Positions 41,801 through 56,800 of a stretch of 64,000 nt of DNA are shown here, piece by piece. The position numbers and the translations under genes were made by a program. Positions within the stretch are counted from its first letter, which is position 1. Every line of letters starts with the position of its first letter. This DNA comes from Astropecten irregularis (taxonomy: Eukaryota; Echinodermata; Asteroidea; Paxillosida; Astropectinidae), in contig OZ020258.1 in the NCBI GenBank assembly GCA_963971285.1, forward strand, positions 6,592,614 to 6,656,613. The letters are read 5' to 3'. Below the pieces are notes generated by a model. The model did not search any database, was not told where the DNA came from, and saw only the letters and a program-made list of their open reading frames with translations.

Positions 41801-44800
41801 TGCGCGCTATCTTCCTCATAGGTCGCTATGACTACAAGGAACCCTTTCGAACAAGAAAAATGCCAATCAACTTGTCATGCAAGGATTTTTGTGTAATTTG
41901 AGGCCATTTTGTTCGTGACTGAAACTTCAAAATTTTATGTGGTCCCCCACATGAGTTTTTTCGATTTTTGCCCAAAAACTGACTTTTTTCAGAAATGCGC
42001 GCTATCTTCCTCATAGGTCGCTATGACTACCAGGAACCCTTTCGAACAAGAAAAATGCCAATCAACTTGTCATGCAAGGATTTTTGTGTAATTTGAGGCC
42101 ATTTTGTTCATGACTGAAACTTCAAAATTTTATGTGGTCCCCCACATGAGATTTTTCGATTTTTGCCCCAAAAACTGACTTTTTTCAGAAATGCGCGCTA
42201 TCTTCCTCATAGGTCGCTATGACTACCAGGAACCCTTTCGAACAAGAAAAATGCCAATCAACTTGTCATGCAAGGATTTTTGTGTAATTTGAGGCCATTT
42301 TGTTCATGACTGAAACTTCAAAATTTTATGTGGTCCCCCACATGAGATTTTTCGATTTTTGCCCCAAAAACTGACTTTTTTCAGAAATGCGCGCTATCTT
42401 CCTCATAGGTCGCTATGACTACCAGGAACCCTTTCGAACAAGAAAAATGCCAATCAACTTGTCATGCAAGGATTTTTGTGTAATTTGAGGCCATTTTGTT
42501 CATGACTGAAACTTCAAAATTTTATGTGGTCCCCCACATGAGTTTTTTCGATTTTTGCCCAAAAACTGACTTTTTTCAGAAATGCGCGCTATCTTCCTCA
42601 TAGGTCGCTATGACTACAAGGAACCCTTTCGAACAAGAAAAATGCCAATCAACTTGTCATGCAAGGATTTTTGTGTAATTTGAGGCCATTTTGTTCGTGA
42701 CTGAAACTTCAAAATTTTATGTGGTCCCCCACATGAGTTTTTTCGATTTTTGCCCAAAAACTGACTTTTTTCAGAAATGCGCGCTATCTTCCTCATAGGT
42801 CGCTATGACTACCAGGAACCCTTTCGAACAAGAAAAATGCCAATCAACTTGTCATGCAAGGATTTTTGTGTAATTTGAGGCCATTTTGTTCATGACTGAA
42901 ACTTCAAAATTTTATGTGGTCCCCCACATGAGATTTTTCGATTTTTGCCCCAAAAACTGACTTTTTTCAGAAATGCGCGCTATCTTCCTCATAGGTCGCT
43001 ATGACTACCAGGAACCCTTTCGAACAAGAAAAATGCCAATCAACTTGTCATGCAAGGATTTTTGTGTAATTTGAGGCAATTTTGTTCGTGACTGAAACTT
43101 CAAAATTTTATGTGGTCCCCCGCATGAGTTTTTTCGATTTTTGCCCAAAAACTGACTTTTTTCAGAAATGCGCGCTATCTTCCTCATAGGTCGCTATGAC
43201 TACCAGGAACCCTTTCGAACAAGAAAAATGCCAATCAACTTGTCATGCAAGGATTTTTGTGTAATTTGAGGCCATTTTGTTCATGACTGAAACTTCAAAA
43301 TTTTATGTGGTCCCCCACATGAGATTTTTCGATTTTTGCCCCAAAACTGACTTTTTTCAGAAATGCGCGCTATCTTCCTCATAGGTCGCTATGACTACCA
43401 GGAACCCTTTCGAACAAGAAAAATGCCAATCAACTTGTCATGCAAGGATTTTTGTGTAATTTGAGGCCATTTTGTTCGTGACTGAAACTTCAAAATTTTA
43501 TGTGGTCCCCCACATGAGTTTTTTCGATTTTTGCCCAAAAACTGACTTTTTTCAGAAATGCGCGCTATCTTCCTCATAGGTCGCTATGACTACCAGGAAC
43601 CCTTTCGAACAAGAAAAATGCCAATCAACTTGTCATGCAAGGATTTTTGTGTAATTTGAGGCCATTTTGTTCATGACTGAAACTTCAAAATTTTATGTGG
43701 TCCCCCACATGAGTTTTTTCGATTTTTGCCCAAAAACTGACTTTTTTCAGAAATGCGCGCTATCTTCCTCATAGGTCGCTATGACTACCAGGAACCCTTT
43801 CGAACAAGAAAAATGCCAATCAACTTGTCATGCAAGGATTTTTGTGTAATTTGAGGCCATTTTGTTCATGACTGAAACTTCAAAATTTTATGTGGTCCCC
43901 CACATGAGTTTTTTCGATTTTTGCCCCAAAAACTGACTTTTTTCAGAAATGCGCGCTATCTTCCTCATAGGTCGCTATGACTACCAGGAACCCTTTCGAA
44001 CAAGAAAAATGCCAATCAACTTGTCATGCAAGGATTTTTGTGTAATTTGAGGCCATTTTGTTCGTGACTGAAACTTCTAAATTTTATGTGGTCCCCCACA
44101 TGAGTTTTTTCGATTTTTGCCCAAAAACTGACTTTTTTCAGAAATGCGCGCTATCTTCCTCATAGGTCGCTATGACTACAAGGAACCCTTTCGAACAAGA
44201 AAAATGCCAATCAACTTGTCATGCAAGGATTTTTGTGTAATTTGAGGCCATTTTGTTCGTGACTGAAACTTCAAAATTTTATGTGGTCCCCCGCATGAGT
44301 TTTTTCGATTTTTGCCCAAAAACTGACTTTTTTCAGAAATGCGCGCTATCTTCCTCATAGGTCGCTATGACTACCAGGAACCCTTTCGAACAAGAAAAAT
44401 GCCAATCAACTTGTCATGCAAGGATTTTTGTGTAATTTGAGGCCATTTTGTTCATGACTGAAACTTCAAAATTTTATGTGGTCCCCCACATGAGATTTTT
44501 CGATTTTTGCCCCAAACCTGACTTTTTTCAGAAATGCGCGCTATCTTCCTCATAGGTCGCTATGACTACCAGGAACCCTTTCGAACAAGAAAAATGCCAA
44601 TCAACTTGTCATGCAAGGATTTTTGTGTAATTTTAGGCCATTTTGTTCATGACTGAAACTTCAAAATTTTATGTGGTCCCCCACATGAGATTTTTCGATT
44701 TTTGCCCCAAAACTGACTTTTTTTCAGAAATGCGCGCTATCTTCCTCATAGGTCGCTATGACTACCAGGAACCCTTTCGAACAAGAAAAATGCCAATCAA

Positions 44801-47800
44801 CTTGTCATGCAAGGATTTTTGTGTAATTTGAGGCCATTTTGTTCATGACTGAAACTTCAAAATTTTATGTGGTCCCCCACATGAGTTTTTTCGATTTTTG
44901 CCCAAAAACTGACTTTTTTCAGAAATGCGCGCTATCTTCCTCATAGGTCGCTATGACTACCAGGAACCCTTTCGAACAAGAAAAATGCCAATCAACTTGT
45001 CATGCAAGGATTTTTGTGTAATTTGAGGCCATTTTGTTCGTGACTGAAACTTCTAAATTTTATGTGGTCCCCCACATGAGTTTTTTCGATTTTTGCCCAA
45101 AAACTGACTTTTTTCAGAAATGCGCGCTATCTTCCTCATAGGTCGCTATGACTACAAGGAACCCTTTCGAACAAGAAAAATGCCAATCAACTTGTCATGC
45201 AAGGATTTTTGTGTAATTTGAGGCCATTTTGTTCGTGACTGAAACTTCAAAATTTTATGTGGTCCCCCACATGAGTTTTTTCGATTTTTGCCCAAAAACT
45301 GACTTTTTTCAGAAATGCGCGCTATCTTCCTCATAGGTCGCTATGACTACCAGGAACCCTTTCGAACAAGAAAAATGCCAATCAACTTGTCATGCAAGGA
45401 TTTTTGTGTAATTTGAGGCCATTTTGTTCATGACTGAAACTTCAAAATTTTATGTGGTCCCCCACATGAGATTTTTCGATTTTTGCCCCAAAAACTGACT
45501 TTTTTCAGAAATGCGCGCTATCTTCCTCATAGGTCGCTATGACTACCAGGAACCCTTTCGAACAAGAAAAATGCCAATCAACTTGTCATGCAAGGATTTT
45601 TGTGTAATTTGAGGCAATTTTGTTCGTGACTGAAACTTCAAAATTTTATGTGGTCCCCCGCATGAGTTTTTTCGATTTTTGCCCAAAAACTGACTTTTTT
45701 CAGAAATGCGCGCTATCTTCCTCATAGGTCGCTATGACTACCAGGAACCCTTTCGAACAAGAAAAATGCCAATCAACTTGTCATGCAAGGATTTTTGTGT
45801 AATTTGAGGCCATTTTGTTCATGACTGAAACTTCAAAATTTTATGTGGTCCCCCACATGAGATTTTTCGATTTTTGCCCCAAAACTGACTTTTTTCAGAA
45901 ATGCGCGCTATCTTCCTCATAGGTCGCTATGACTACCAGGAACCCTTTCGAACAAGAAAAATGCCAATCAACTTGTCATGCAAGGATTTTTGTGTAATTT
46001 GAGGCCATTTTGTTCGTGACTGAAACTTCAAAATTTTATGTGGTCCCCCACATGAGTTTTTTCGATTTTTGCCCAAAAACTGACTTTTTTCAGAAATGCG
46101 CGCTATCTTCCTCATAGGTCGCTATGACTACCAGGAACCCTTTCGAACAAGAAAAATGCCAATCAACTTGTCATGCAAGGATTTTTGTGTAATTTGAGGC
46201 CATTTTGTTCATGACTGAAACTTCAAAATTTTATGTGGTCCCCCACATGAGTTTTTTCGATTTTTGCCCAAAAACTGACTTTTTTCAAAAATGCGCGCTA
46301 TCTTCCTCATAGGTCGCTATGACTACCAGGAACCCTTTCGAACAAGAAAAATGCCAATCAACTTGTCATGCAAGGATTTTTGTGTAATTTGAGGCCATTT
46401 TGTTCATGACTGAAACTTCAAAATTTTATGTGGTCCCCCACATGAGTTTTTTCGATTTTTGCCCCAAAAACTGACTTTTTTCAGAAATGCGCGCTATCTT
46501 CCTCATAGGTCGCTATGACTACCAGGAACCCTTTCGAACAAGAAAAATGCCAATCAACTTGTCATGCAAGGATTTTTGTGTAATTTGAGGCCATTTTGTT
46601 CGTGACTGAAACTTCTAAATTTTATGTGGTCCCCCACATGAGTTTTTTCGATTTTTGCCCAAAAACTGACTTTTTTCAGAAATGCGCGCTATCTTCCTCA
46701 TAGGTCGCTATGACTACAAGGAACCCTTTCGAACAAGAAAAATGCCAATCAACTTGTCATGCAAGGATTTTTGTGTAATTTGAGGCCATTTTGTTCGTGA
46801 CTGAAACTTCAAAATTTTATGTGGTCCCCCGCATGAGTTTTTTCGATTTTTGCCCAAAAACTGACTTTTTTCAGAAATGCGCGCTATCTTCCTCATAGGT
46901 CGCTATGACTACCAGGAACCCTTTCGAACAAGAAAAATGCCAATCAACTTGTCATGCAAGGATTTTTGTGTAATTTGAGGCCATTTTGTTCATGACTGAA
47001 ACTTCAAAATTTTATGTGGTCCCCCACATGAGATTTTTCGATTTTTGCCCCAAACCTGACTTTTTTCAGAAATGCGCGCTATCTTCCTCATAGGTCGCTA
47101 TGACTACCAGGAACCCTTTCGAACAAGAAAAATGCCAATCAACTTGTCATGCAAGGATTTTTGTGTAATTTTAGGCCATTTTGTTCATGACTGAAACTTC
47201 AAAATTTTATGTGGTCCCCCACATGAGATTTTTCGATTTTTGCCCCAAAACTGACTTTTTTTCAGAAATGCGCGCTATCTTCCTCATAGGTCGCTATGAC
47301 TACCAGGAACCCTTTCGAACAAGAAAAATGCCAATCAACTTGTCATGCAAGGATTTTTGTGTAATTTGAGGCCATTTTGTTCATGACTGAAACTTCAAAA
47401 TTTTATGTGGTCCCCCACATGAGTTTTTTCGATTTTTGCCCAAAAACTGACTTTTTTCAGAAATGCGCGCTATCTTCCTCATAGGTCGCTATGACTACCA
47501 GGAACCCTTTCGAACAAGAAAAATGCCAATCAACTTGTCATGCAAGGATTTTTGTGTAATTTGAGGCCATTTTGTTCATGACTGAAACTTCAAAATTTTA
47601 TGTGGTCCCCCACATGAGTTTTTTCAATTTTTGCCCCAAAAACTGACTTTTTTCAGAAATGCGCGCTTTCTTCCTCATAGGTCGCTATGACTACCAGGAA
47701 CCCTTTCGAACAAGAAAAATGCCAATCAACTTGTCATGCAAGGATTTTTGTGTAATTTGAGGCCATTTTGTTCGTGACTGAAACTTCTAAATTTTATGTG

Positions 47801-50800
47801 GTCCCCCACATGAGTTTTTTCGATTTTTGCCCAAAAACTGACTTTTTTCAGAAATGCGCGCTATCTTCCTCATAGGTCGCTATGACTACCAGGAACCCTT
47901 TCGAACAAGAAAAATGCCAATCAACTTGTCATGCAAGGATTTTTGTGTAATTTGAGGCCATTTTGTTCATGACTGAAACTTCAAAATTTTATGTGGTCCC
48001 CCACATGAGATTTTTCGATTTTTGCCCCAAAACTGACTTTTTTCAGAAATGCGCGCTATCTTCCTCATAGGTCGCTATGACTACCAGGAACCCTTTCGAA
48101 CAAGAAAAATGCCAATCAACTTGTCATGCAAGGATTTTTGTGTAATTTGAGGCGATTTTGTTCGTGACTGAAACTTCAAAATTTTATGTGGTCCCCCACA
48201 TGAGTTTTTTTGATTTTTGCCCCAAAACTGACTTTTTTCAGAAATGCGCGCTATCTTCCTCATAGGTCGCTATGACAACCAGGAACCCTTTCGAACAAGA
48301 AAAATGCCAATCAACTTGTCATGCAAGGATTTTTGTGTAATTTGAGGCCATTTTGTTCGTGACTGAAACTTCAAAATTTTATGTGGTCCCCCACATGAGT
48401 TTTTTCGATTTTTGCCCAAAAACTGACTTTTTTCAGAAATGCGCGCTATCTTCCTCATAGGTCGCTATGACTACCAGGAACCCTTTCGAACAAGAAAAAT
48501 GCCAATCAACTTGTCATGCCAGGATTTTTGTGTAATTTGAGGCCATTTTGTTCATGACTGAAACTTCAACATTTTATGTGGTCCCCCACATGAGTTTTTT
48601 CGATTTTTGCCCAAAAACTGACTTTTTTCAGAAATGCGCGCTATCTTCCTCATAGGTCGCTATGACTACCAGGAACCCTTTCGAACAAGAAAAATGCCAA
48701 TCAACTTGTCATGCAAGGATTTTTGTGTAATTTGAGGCCATTTTGTTCATGACTGAAACTTCAAAATTTTATGTGGTCCCCCACATGAGTTTTTTCGATT
48801 TTTGCCCCAAAAACTGACTTTTTTCAGAAATGCGCGCTATCTTCCTCATAGGTCGCTATGACTACCAGGAACCCTTTCGAACAAGAAAAATGCCAATCAA
48901 CTTGTCATGCAAGGATTTTTGTGTAATTTGAGGCCATTTTTTTCATGACTGAAACTTCAAAATTTTATGTGGTCCCCCACATGAGATTTTTCGATTTTTG
49001 CCCCAAAACTGACTTTTTTCAGAAATGCGCGCTATTTTCCTCATAGGTCGCTATGACTACCAGGAACCCTTTCGAACAAGAAAAATGCCAATCAACTTGT
49101 CATGCAAGGATTTTTGTGTAATTTGAGGCCATTTTGTTCGTGACTGAAACTTCAAAATTTTATGTGGTCCCCCACATGAGTTTTTTCGATTTTTGCCCAA
49201 AAACTGACTTTTTTCAGAAATGCGCGCTATCTTCCTCATAGGTCGCTATGACTACAAGGAACCCTTTCGAACAAGAAAAATGCCAATCAACTTGTCATGC
49301 AAGGATTTTTGTGTAATTTGAGGCCATTTTGTTCATGACTGAAACTTCAAAATTTTATGTGGTCCCCCACATGAGATTTTTCGATTTTTGCCCCAAAACT
49401 GACTTTTTTCAGAAATGCGCGCTATCTTCCTCATAGGTCGCTATGACTACAAGGAACCCTTTCGAACAAGAAAAATGCCAATCAACTTGTCATGCAAGGA
49501 TTTTTGTGTAATTTGAGGCCATTTTGTTCGTGACTGAAACTTCAAAATTTTATGTGGTCCCCCACATGAGTTTTTTCGATTTTTGCCCCAAAACTGACTT
49601 TTTTCAGAAATGCGCGCTATCTTCGTCATAGGTCGCTATGACTACCAGGAACCCTTTCAAACAAGAAAAATGCCAATCAACTTGTCATGCAAGGATTTTT
49701 GTGTAATTTGAGGCCATTTTGTTCATGACTGAAACTTCAAAATTTTATGTGGTCCCCCACATGAGATTTTTCGATTTTTGCCCCAAAACTGACTTTTTTC
49801 AGAAATGCGCGCTATCTTCCTCATAGGTCGCTATGACTACCAGGAACCCTTTCGAACAAGAAAAATGCCAATCAACTTGTCATGCAAGGATTTTTGTGTA
49901 ATTTGAGGCGATTTTGTTCGTGACTGAAACTTCAAAATTTTATGTGGTCCCCCACATGAGTTTTTTCGATTTTTGCCCCAAAACTGACTTTTTTCAGAAA
50001 TGCGCGCTATCTTCCTCATAGGTCGCTATGACTACCAGGAACCCTTTCGAACAAGAAAAATGCCAATCAACTTGTCATGCAAGGATTTTTGTGTAATTTG
50101 AGGCCATTTTGTTCGTGACTGAAACTTCAAAATTTTATGTGGTCCCCCACATGAGTTTTTTCGATTTTTGCCCAAAAACTGACTTTTTTCAGAAATGCGC
50201 GCTATCTTCCTCATAGGTCGCTATGACTACCAGGAACCCTTTCGAACAAGAAAAATGCCAATCAACTTGTCATGCAAGGATTTTTGTGTAATTTGAGGCC
50301 ATTTTGTTCATGACTGAAACTTCAAAATTTTATGTGGTCCCCCACATGAGTTTTTTCGATTTTTGCCCAAAAACTGACTTTTTTCAGAAATGCGCGCTAT
50401 CTTCCTCATAGGTCGCTATGACTACCAGGAACCCTTTCGAACAAGAAAAATGCCAATCAACTTGTCATGCAAGGATTTTTGTGTAATTTGAGGCCATTTT
50501 GTTCATGACTGAAACTTCAAAATTTTATGTGGTCCCCCACATGAGTTTTTTCGATTTTTGCCCCAAAAACTGACTTTTTTCAGAAATGCGCGCTATCTTC
50601 CTCATAGGTCGCTATGACTACCAGGAACCCTTTCGAACAAGAAAAATGCCAATCAACTTGTCATGCAAGGATTTTTGTGTAATTTGAGGCCATTTTGTTC
50701 GTGACTGAAACTTCTAAATTTTATGTGGTCCCCCACATGAGTTTTTTCGATTTTTGCCCAAAAACTGACTTTTTTCAGAAATGCGCGCTATCTTCCTCAT

Positions 50801-53800
50801 AGGTCGCTATGACTACAAGGAACCCTTTCGAACAAGAAAAATGCCAATCAACTTGTCATGCAAGGATTTTTGTGTAATTTGAGGCCATTTTGTTCGTGAC
50901 TGAAACTTCAAAATTTTATGTGGTCCCCCACATGAGTTTTTTCGATTTTTGCCCAAAAACTGACTTTTTTCAGAAATGCGCGCTATCTTCCTCATAGGTC
51001 GCTATGACTACCAGGAACCCTTTCGAACAAGAAAAATGCCAATCAACTTGTCATGCAAGGATTTTTGTGTAATTTGAGGCCATTTTGTTCATGACTGAAA
51101 CTTCAAAATTTTATGTGGTCCCCCACATGAGATTTTTCGATTTTTGCCCCAAAAACTGACTTTTTTCAGAAATGCGCGCTATCTTCCTCATAGGTCGCTA
51201 TGACTACCAGGAACCCTTTCGAACAAGAAAAATGCCAATCAACTTGTCATGCAAGGATTTTTGTGTAATTTGAGGCAATTTTGTTCGTGACTGAAACTTC
51301 AAAATTTTATGTGGTCCCCCGCATGAGTTTTTTCGATTTTTGCCCAAAAACTGACTTTTTTCAGAAATGCGCGCTATCTTCCTCATAGGTCGCTATGACT
51401 ACCAGGAACCCTTTCGAACAAGAAAAATGCCAATCAACTTGTCATGCAAGGATTTTTGTGTAATTTGAGGCCATTTTGTTCATGACTGAAACTTCAAAAT
51501 TTTATGTGGTCCCCCACATGAGATTTTTCGATTTTTGCCCCAAACCTGACTTTTTTCAGAAATGCGCGCTATCTTCCTCATAGGTCGCTATGACTACCAG
51601 GAACCCTTTCGAACAAGAAAAATGCCAATCAACTTGTCATGCAAGGATTTTTGTGTAATTTTAGGCCATTTTGTTCATGACTGAAACTTCAAAATTTTAT
51701 GTGGTCCCCCACATGAGATTTTTCGATTTTTGCCCCAAAACTGACTTTTTTTCAGAAATGCGCGCTATCTTCCTCATAGGTCGCTATGACTACCAGGAAC
51801 CCTTTCGAACAAGAAAAATGCCAATCAACTTGTCATGCAAGGATTTTTGTGTAATTTGAGGCCATTTTGTTCATGACTGAAACTTCAAAATTTTATGTGG
51901 TCCCCCACATGAGTTTTTTCGATTTTTGCCCAAAAACTGACTTTTTTCAGAAATGCGCGCTATCTTCCTCATAGGTCGCTATGACTACCAGGAACCCTTT
52001 CGAACAAGAAAAATGCCAATCAACTTGTCATGCAAGGATTTTTGTGTAATTTGAGGCCATTTTGTTCATGACTGAAACTTCAAAATTTTATGTGGTCCCC
52101 CACATGAGTTTTTTCAATTTTTGCCCCAAAAACTGACTTTTTCAGAAATGCGCGCTTTCTTCCTCATAGGTCGCTATGACTACCAGGAACCCTTTCGAAC
52201 AAGAAAAATGCCAATCAACTTGTCATGCAAGGATTTTTGTGTAATTTGAGGCCATTTTGTTCGTGACTGAAACTTCTAAATTTTATGTGGTCCCCCACAT
52301 GAGTTTTTTCGATTTTTGCCCAAAAACTGACTTTTTTCAGAAATGCGCGCTATCTTCCTCATAGGTCGCTATGACTACCAGGAACCCTTTCGAACAAGAA
52401 AAATGCCAATCAACTTGTCATGCAAGGATTTTTGTGTAATTTGAGGCCATTTTGTTCATGACTGAAACTTCAAAATTTTATGTGGTCCCCCACATGAGAT
52501 TTTTCGATTTTTGCCCCAAAACTGACTTTTTTCAGAAATGCGCGCTATCTTCCTCATAGGTCGCTATGACTACCAGGAACCCTTTCGAACAAGAAAAATG
52601 CCAATCAACTTGTCATGCAAGGATTTTTGTGTAATTTGAGGCGATTTTGTTCGTGACTGAAACTTCAAAATTTTATGTGGTCCCCCACATGAGTTTTTTT
52701 GATTTTTGCCCCAAAACTGACTTTTTTCAGAAATGCGCGCTATCTTCCTCATAGGTCGCTATGACAACCAGGAACCCTTTCGAACAAGAAAAATGCCAAT
52801 CAACTTGTCATGCAAGGATTTTTGTGTAATTTGAGGCCATTTTGTTCGTGACTGAAACTTCAAAATTTTATGTGGTCCCCCACATGAGTTTTTTCGATTT
52901 TTGCCCAAAAACTGACTTTTTTCAGAAATGCGCGCTATCTTCCTCATAGGTCGCTATGACTACCAGGAACCCTTTCGAACAAGAAAAATGCCATTCAACT
53001 TGTCATGCCAGGATTTTTGTGTAATTTGAGGCCATTTTGTTCATGACTGAAACTTCAACATTTTATGTGGTCCCCCACATGAGTTTTTTCGATTTTTGCC
53101 CAAAAACTGACTTTTTTCAGAAATGCGCGCTATCTTCCTCATAGGTCGCTATGACTACCAGGAACCCTTTCGAACAAGAAAAATGCCAATCAACTTGTCA
53201 TGCAAGGATTTTTGTGTAATTTGAGGCCATTTTGTTCATGACTGAAACTTCAAAATTTTATGTGGTCCCCCACATGAGTTTTTTCGATTTTTGCCCCAAA
53301 AACTGACTTTTTTCAGAAATGCGCGCTATCTTCCTCATAGGTCGCTATGACTACCAGGAACCCTTTCGAACAAGAAAAATGCCAATCAACTTGTCATGCA
53401 AGGATTTTTGTGTAATTTGAGGCCATTTTTTTCATGACTGAAACTTCAAAATTTTATGTGGTCCCCCACATGAGATTTTTCGATTTTTGCCCCAAAACTG
53501 ACTTTTTTCAGAAATGCGCGCTATTTTCCTCATAGGTCGCTATGACTACCAGGAACCCTTTCGAACAAGAAAAATGCCAATCAACTTGTCATGCAAGGAT
53601 TTTTGTGTAATTTGAGGCCATTTTGTTCGTGACTGAAACTTCAAAATTTTATGTGGTCCCCCACATGAGTTTTTTTGATTTTTGCCCAAAAACTGACTTT
53701 TTTCAGAAATGCGCGCTATCTTCCTCATAGGTCGCTATGACTACCAGGAACCCTTTCGAACAAGAAAAATGCCAATCAACTTGTCATGCAAGGATTTTTG

Positions 53801-56800
53801 TGTAATTTTAGGCCATTTTGTTCGTGACTGAAACTTCAAAATTTTATGTGGTCCCCCACATGAGTTTTTTCGATTTTTGCCCAAAAACTGACTTTTTTCA
53901 GAAATGCGCGCTATCTTCCTCATAGGTCGCTATGACTACCAGGAACCCTTTCGAACAAGAAAAATGCCAATCAACTTGTCATGCAAGGATTTTTGTGTAA
54001 TTTGAGGCCATTTTGTTCATGACTGAAACTTCAAAATTTTATGTGGTCCCCCACATGAGATTTTTCGATTTTTGCCCCAAAACTGACTTTTTTCAGAAAT
54101 GCGCGCTATCTTCCTCATAGGTCGCTATGACTACCAGGAACCCTTTCGAACAAGAAAAATGCCAATCAACTTGTCATGCAAGGATTTTTGTGTAATTTGA
54201 GGCAATTTTGTTCGTGACTGAAACTTCAAAATTTTATGTGGTCCCCCACATGAGTTTTTTCGATTTTTGCCCAAAAACTGACTTTTTTCACAAATGCGCG
54301 ATATCTTCCTCATAGGTCGCTATGACTACCAGGAACCCTTTCGAACAAGAAAAATGCCAATCAACTTGTCATGCAAGGATTTTTGTGTAATTTGAGGCCA
54401 TTTTGTTCATGACTGAAACTTCAAAATTTTATGTGGTCCCCCACATGAGTTTTTTCGATTTTTGCCCAAAAACTGACTTTTTTCAGAAATGCTCGTTATC
54501 TTCCTCATAGGTCGCTATGACTACCAGGAACCCTTTCGAACAAGAAAAATGCCAATCAACTTGTCATGCAATGATTTTTGTGTAATTTGAGGCCATTTTG
54601 TTCGTGACTGAAACTTCAAAATTTTATGTGGTCCCCCACATGAGTTTTTTCAATTTTTGCCCAAAAACTGACTTTTTTCAGAAATGCGCGCTATCTTCCT
54701 CATAGGTCGCTATGACTACCAGGAACCCTTTCGAACAAGAAAAATGCCAATCAACTTGTCATGCAAGGATTTTTGTGTAATTTGAGGCCATTTTGTTCGT
54801 GACTGAAACTTCAAAATTTTATGTGGTCCCCCACATGAGTTTTTTCGATTTTTGCCCAAAAACTGACTTTTTTCAGAAATGCGCGCTATCTTCCTCATAG
54901 GTCGCTATGACTACCAGGAACCCTTTCGAACAAGAAAAATGCCAATCAACTTGTCATGCCAGGATTTTTGTGTAATTTGAGGCCATTTTGTTCATGACTG
55001 AAACTTCAACATTTTATGTGGTCCCCCACATGAGTTTTTTCGATTTTTGCCCAAAAACTGACTTTTTTCAGAAATGCGCGCTATCTTCCTCATAGGTCGC
55101 TATGACTACCAGGAACCCTTTCGAACAAGAAAAATGCCAATCAACTTGTTATGCAAGGATTTTTGTGTAATTTGAGGCCATTTTGTTCGTGACTGAAACT
55201 TCTAAATTTTATGTGGTCCCCCACATGAGTTTTTTCGATTTTTGCCCAAAAACTGACTTTTTTCAGAAATGCGCGCTATCTTCCTCATAGGTCGCTATGA
55301 CTACCAGGAACCCTTTCGAACAAGAAAAATGCCAATCAACTTGTCATGCAAGGATTTTTGTGTAATTTGAGGCCATTTTGTTCATGACTGAAACTTCAAA
55401 ATTTTATGTGGTCCCCCACATGAGATTTTTCGATTTTTGCCCCAAAACTGACTTTTTTCAGAAATGCGCGCTATCTTCCTCATAGGTCGCTATGACTACC
55501 AGGAACCCTTTCGAACAAGAAAAATGCCAATCAACTTGTCATGCAAGGATTTTTGTGTAATTTGAGGCGATTTTGTTCGTGACTGAAACTTCAAAATTTT
55601 ATGTGGTCCCCCACATGAGTTTTTTTGATTTTTGCCCCAAAACTGACTTTTTTCAGAAATGCGCGCTATCTTCCTCATAGGTCGCTATGACAACCAGGAA
55701 CCCTTTCGAACAAGAAAAATGCCAATCAACTTGTCATGCAAGGATTTTTGTGTAATTTGAGGCCATTTTGTTCGTGACTGAAACTTCAAAATTTTATGTG
55801 GTCCCCCACATGAGTTTTTTCGATTTTTGCCCAAAAACTGACTTTTTTCAGAAATGCGCGCTATCTTCCTCATAGGTCGCTATGACTACCAGGAACCCTT
55901 TCGAACAAGAAAAATGCCAATCAACTTGTCATGCCAGGATTTTTGTGTAATTTGAGGCCATTTTGTTCATGACTGAAACTTCAACATTTTATGTGGTCCC
56001 CCACATGAGTTTTTTCGATTTTTGCCCAAAAACTGACTTTTTTCAGAAATGCGCGCTATCTTCCTCATAGGTCGCTATGACTACCAGGAACCCTTTCGAA
56101 CAAGAAAAATGCCAATCAACTTGTCATGCAAGGATTTTTGTGTAATTTGAGGCCATTTTGTTCATGACTGAAACTTCAAAATTTTATGTGGTCCCCCACA
56201 TGAGTTTTTTCGATTTTTGCCCCAAAAACTGACTTTTTTTAGAAATGCGCGCTATCTTCCTCATAGGTCGCTATGACTACCAGGAACCCTTTCGAACAAG
56301 AAAAATGCCAATCAACTTGTCATGCAAGGATTTTTGTGTAATTTGAGGCCATTTTTTTCATGACTGAAACTTCAAAATTTTATGTGGTCCCCCACATGAG
56401 ATTTTTCGATTTTTGCCCCAAAACTGACTTTTTTCAGAAATGCGCGCTATTTTCCTCATAGGTCGCTATGACTACCAGGAACCCTTTCGAACAAGAAAAA
56501 TGCCAATCAACTTGTCATGCAAGGATTTTTGTGTAATTTGAGGCCATTTTGTTCGTGACTGAAACTTCAAAATTTTATGTGGTCCCCCACATGAGTTTTT
56601 TCGATTTTTGCCCAAAAACTGACTTTTTTCAGAAATGCGCGCTATCTTCCTCATAGGTCGCTATGACTACCAGGAACCCTTTCGAACAAGAAAAATGCCA
56701 ATCAACTTGTCATGCAAGGATTTTTGTGTAATTTGAGGCCATTTTGTTCGTGACTGAAACTTCAAAATTTTATGTGGTCCCCCACATGAGTTTTTTCGAT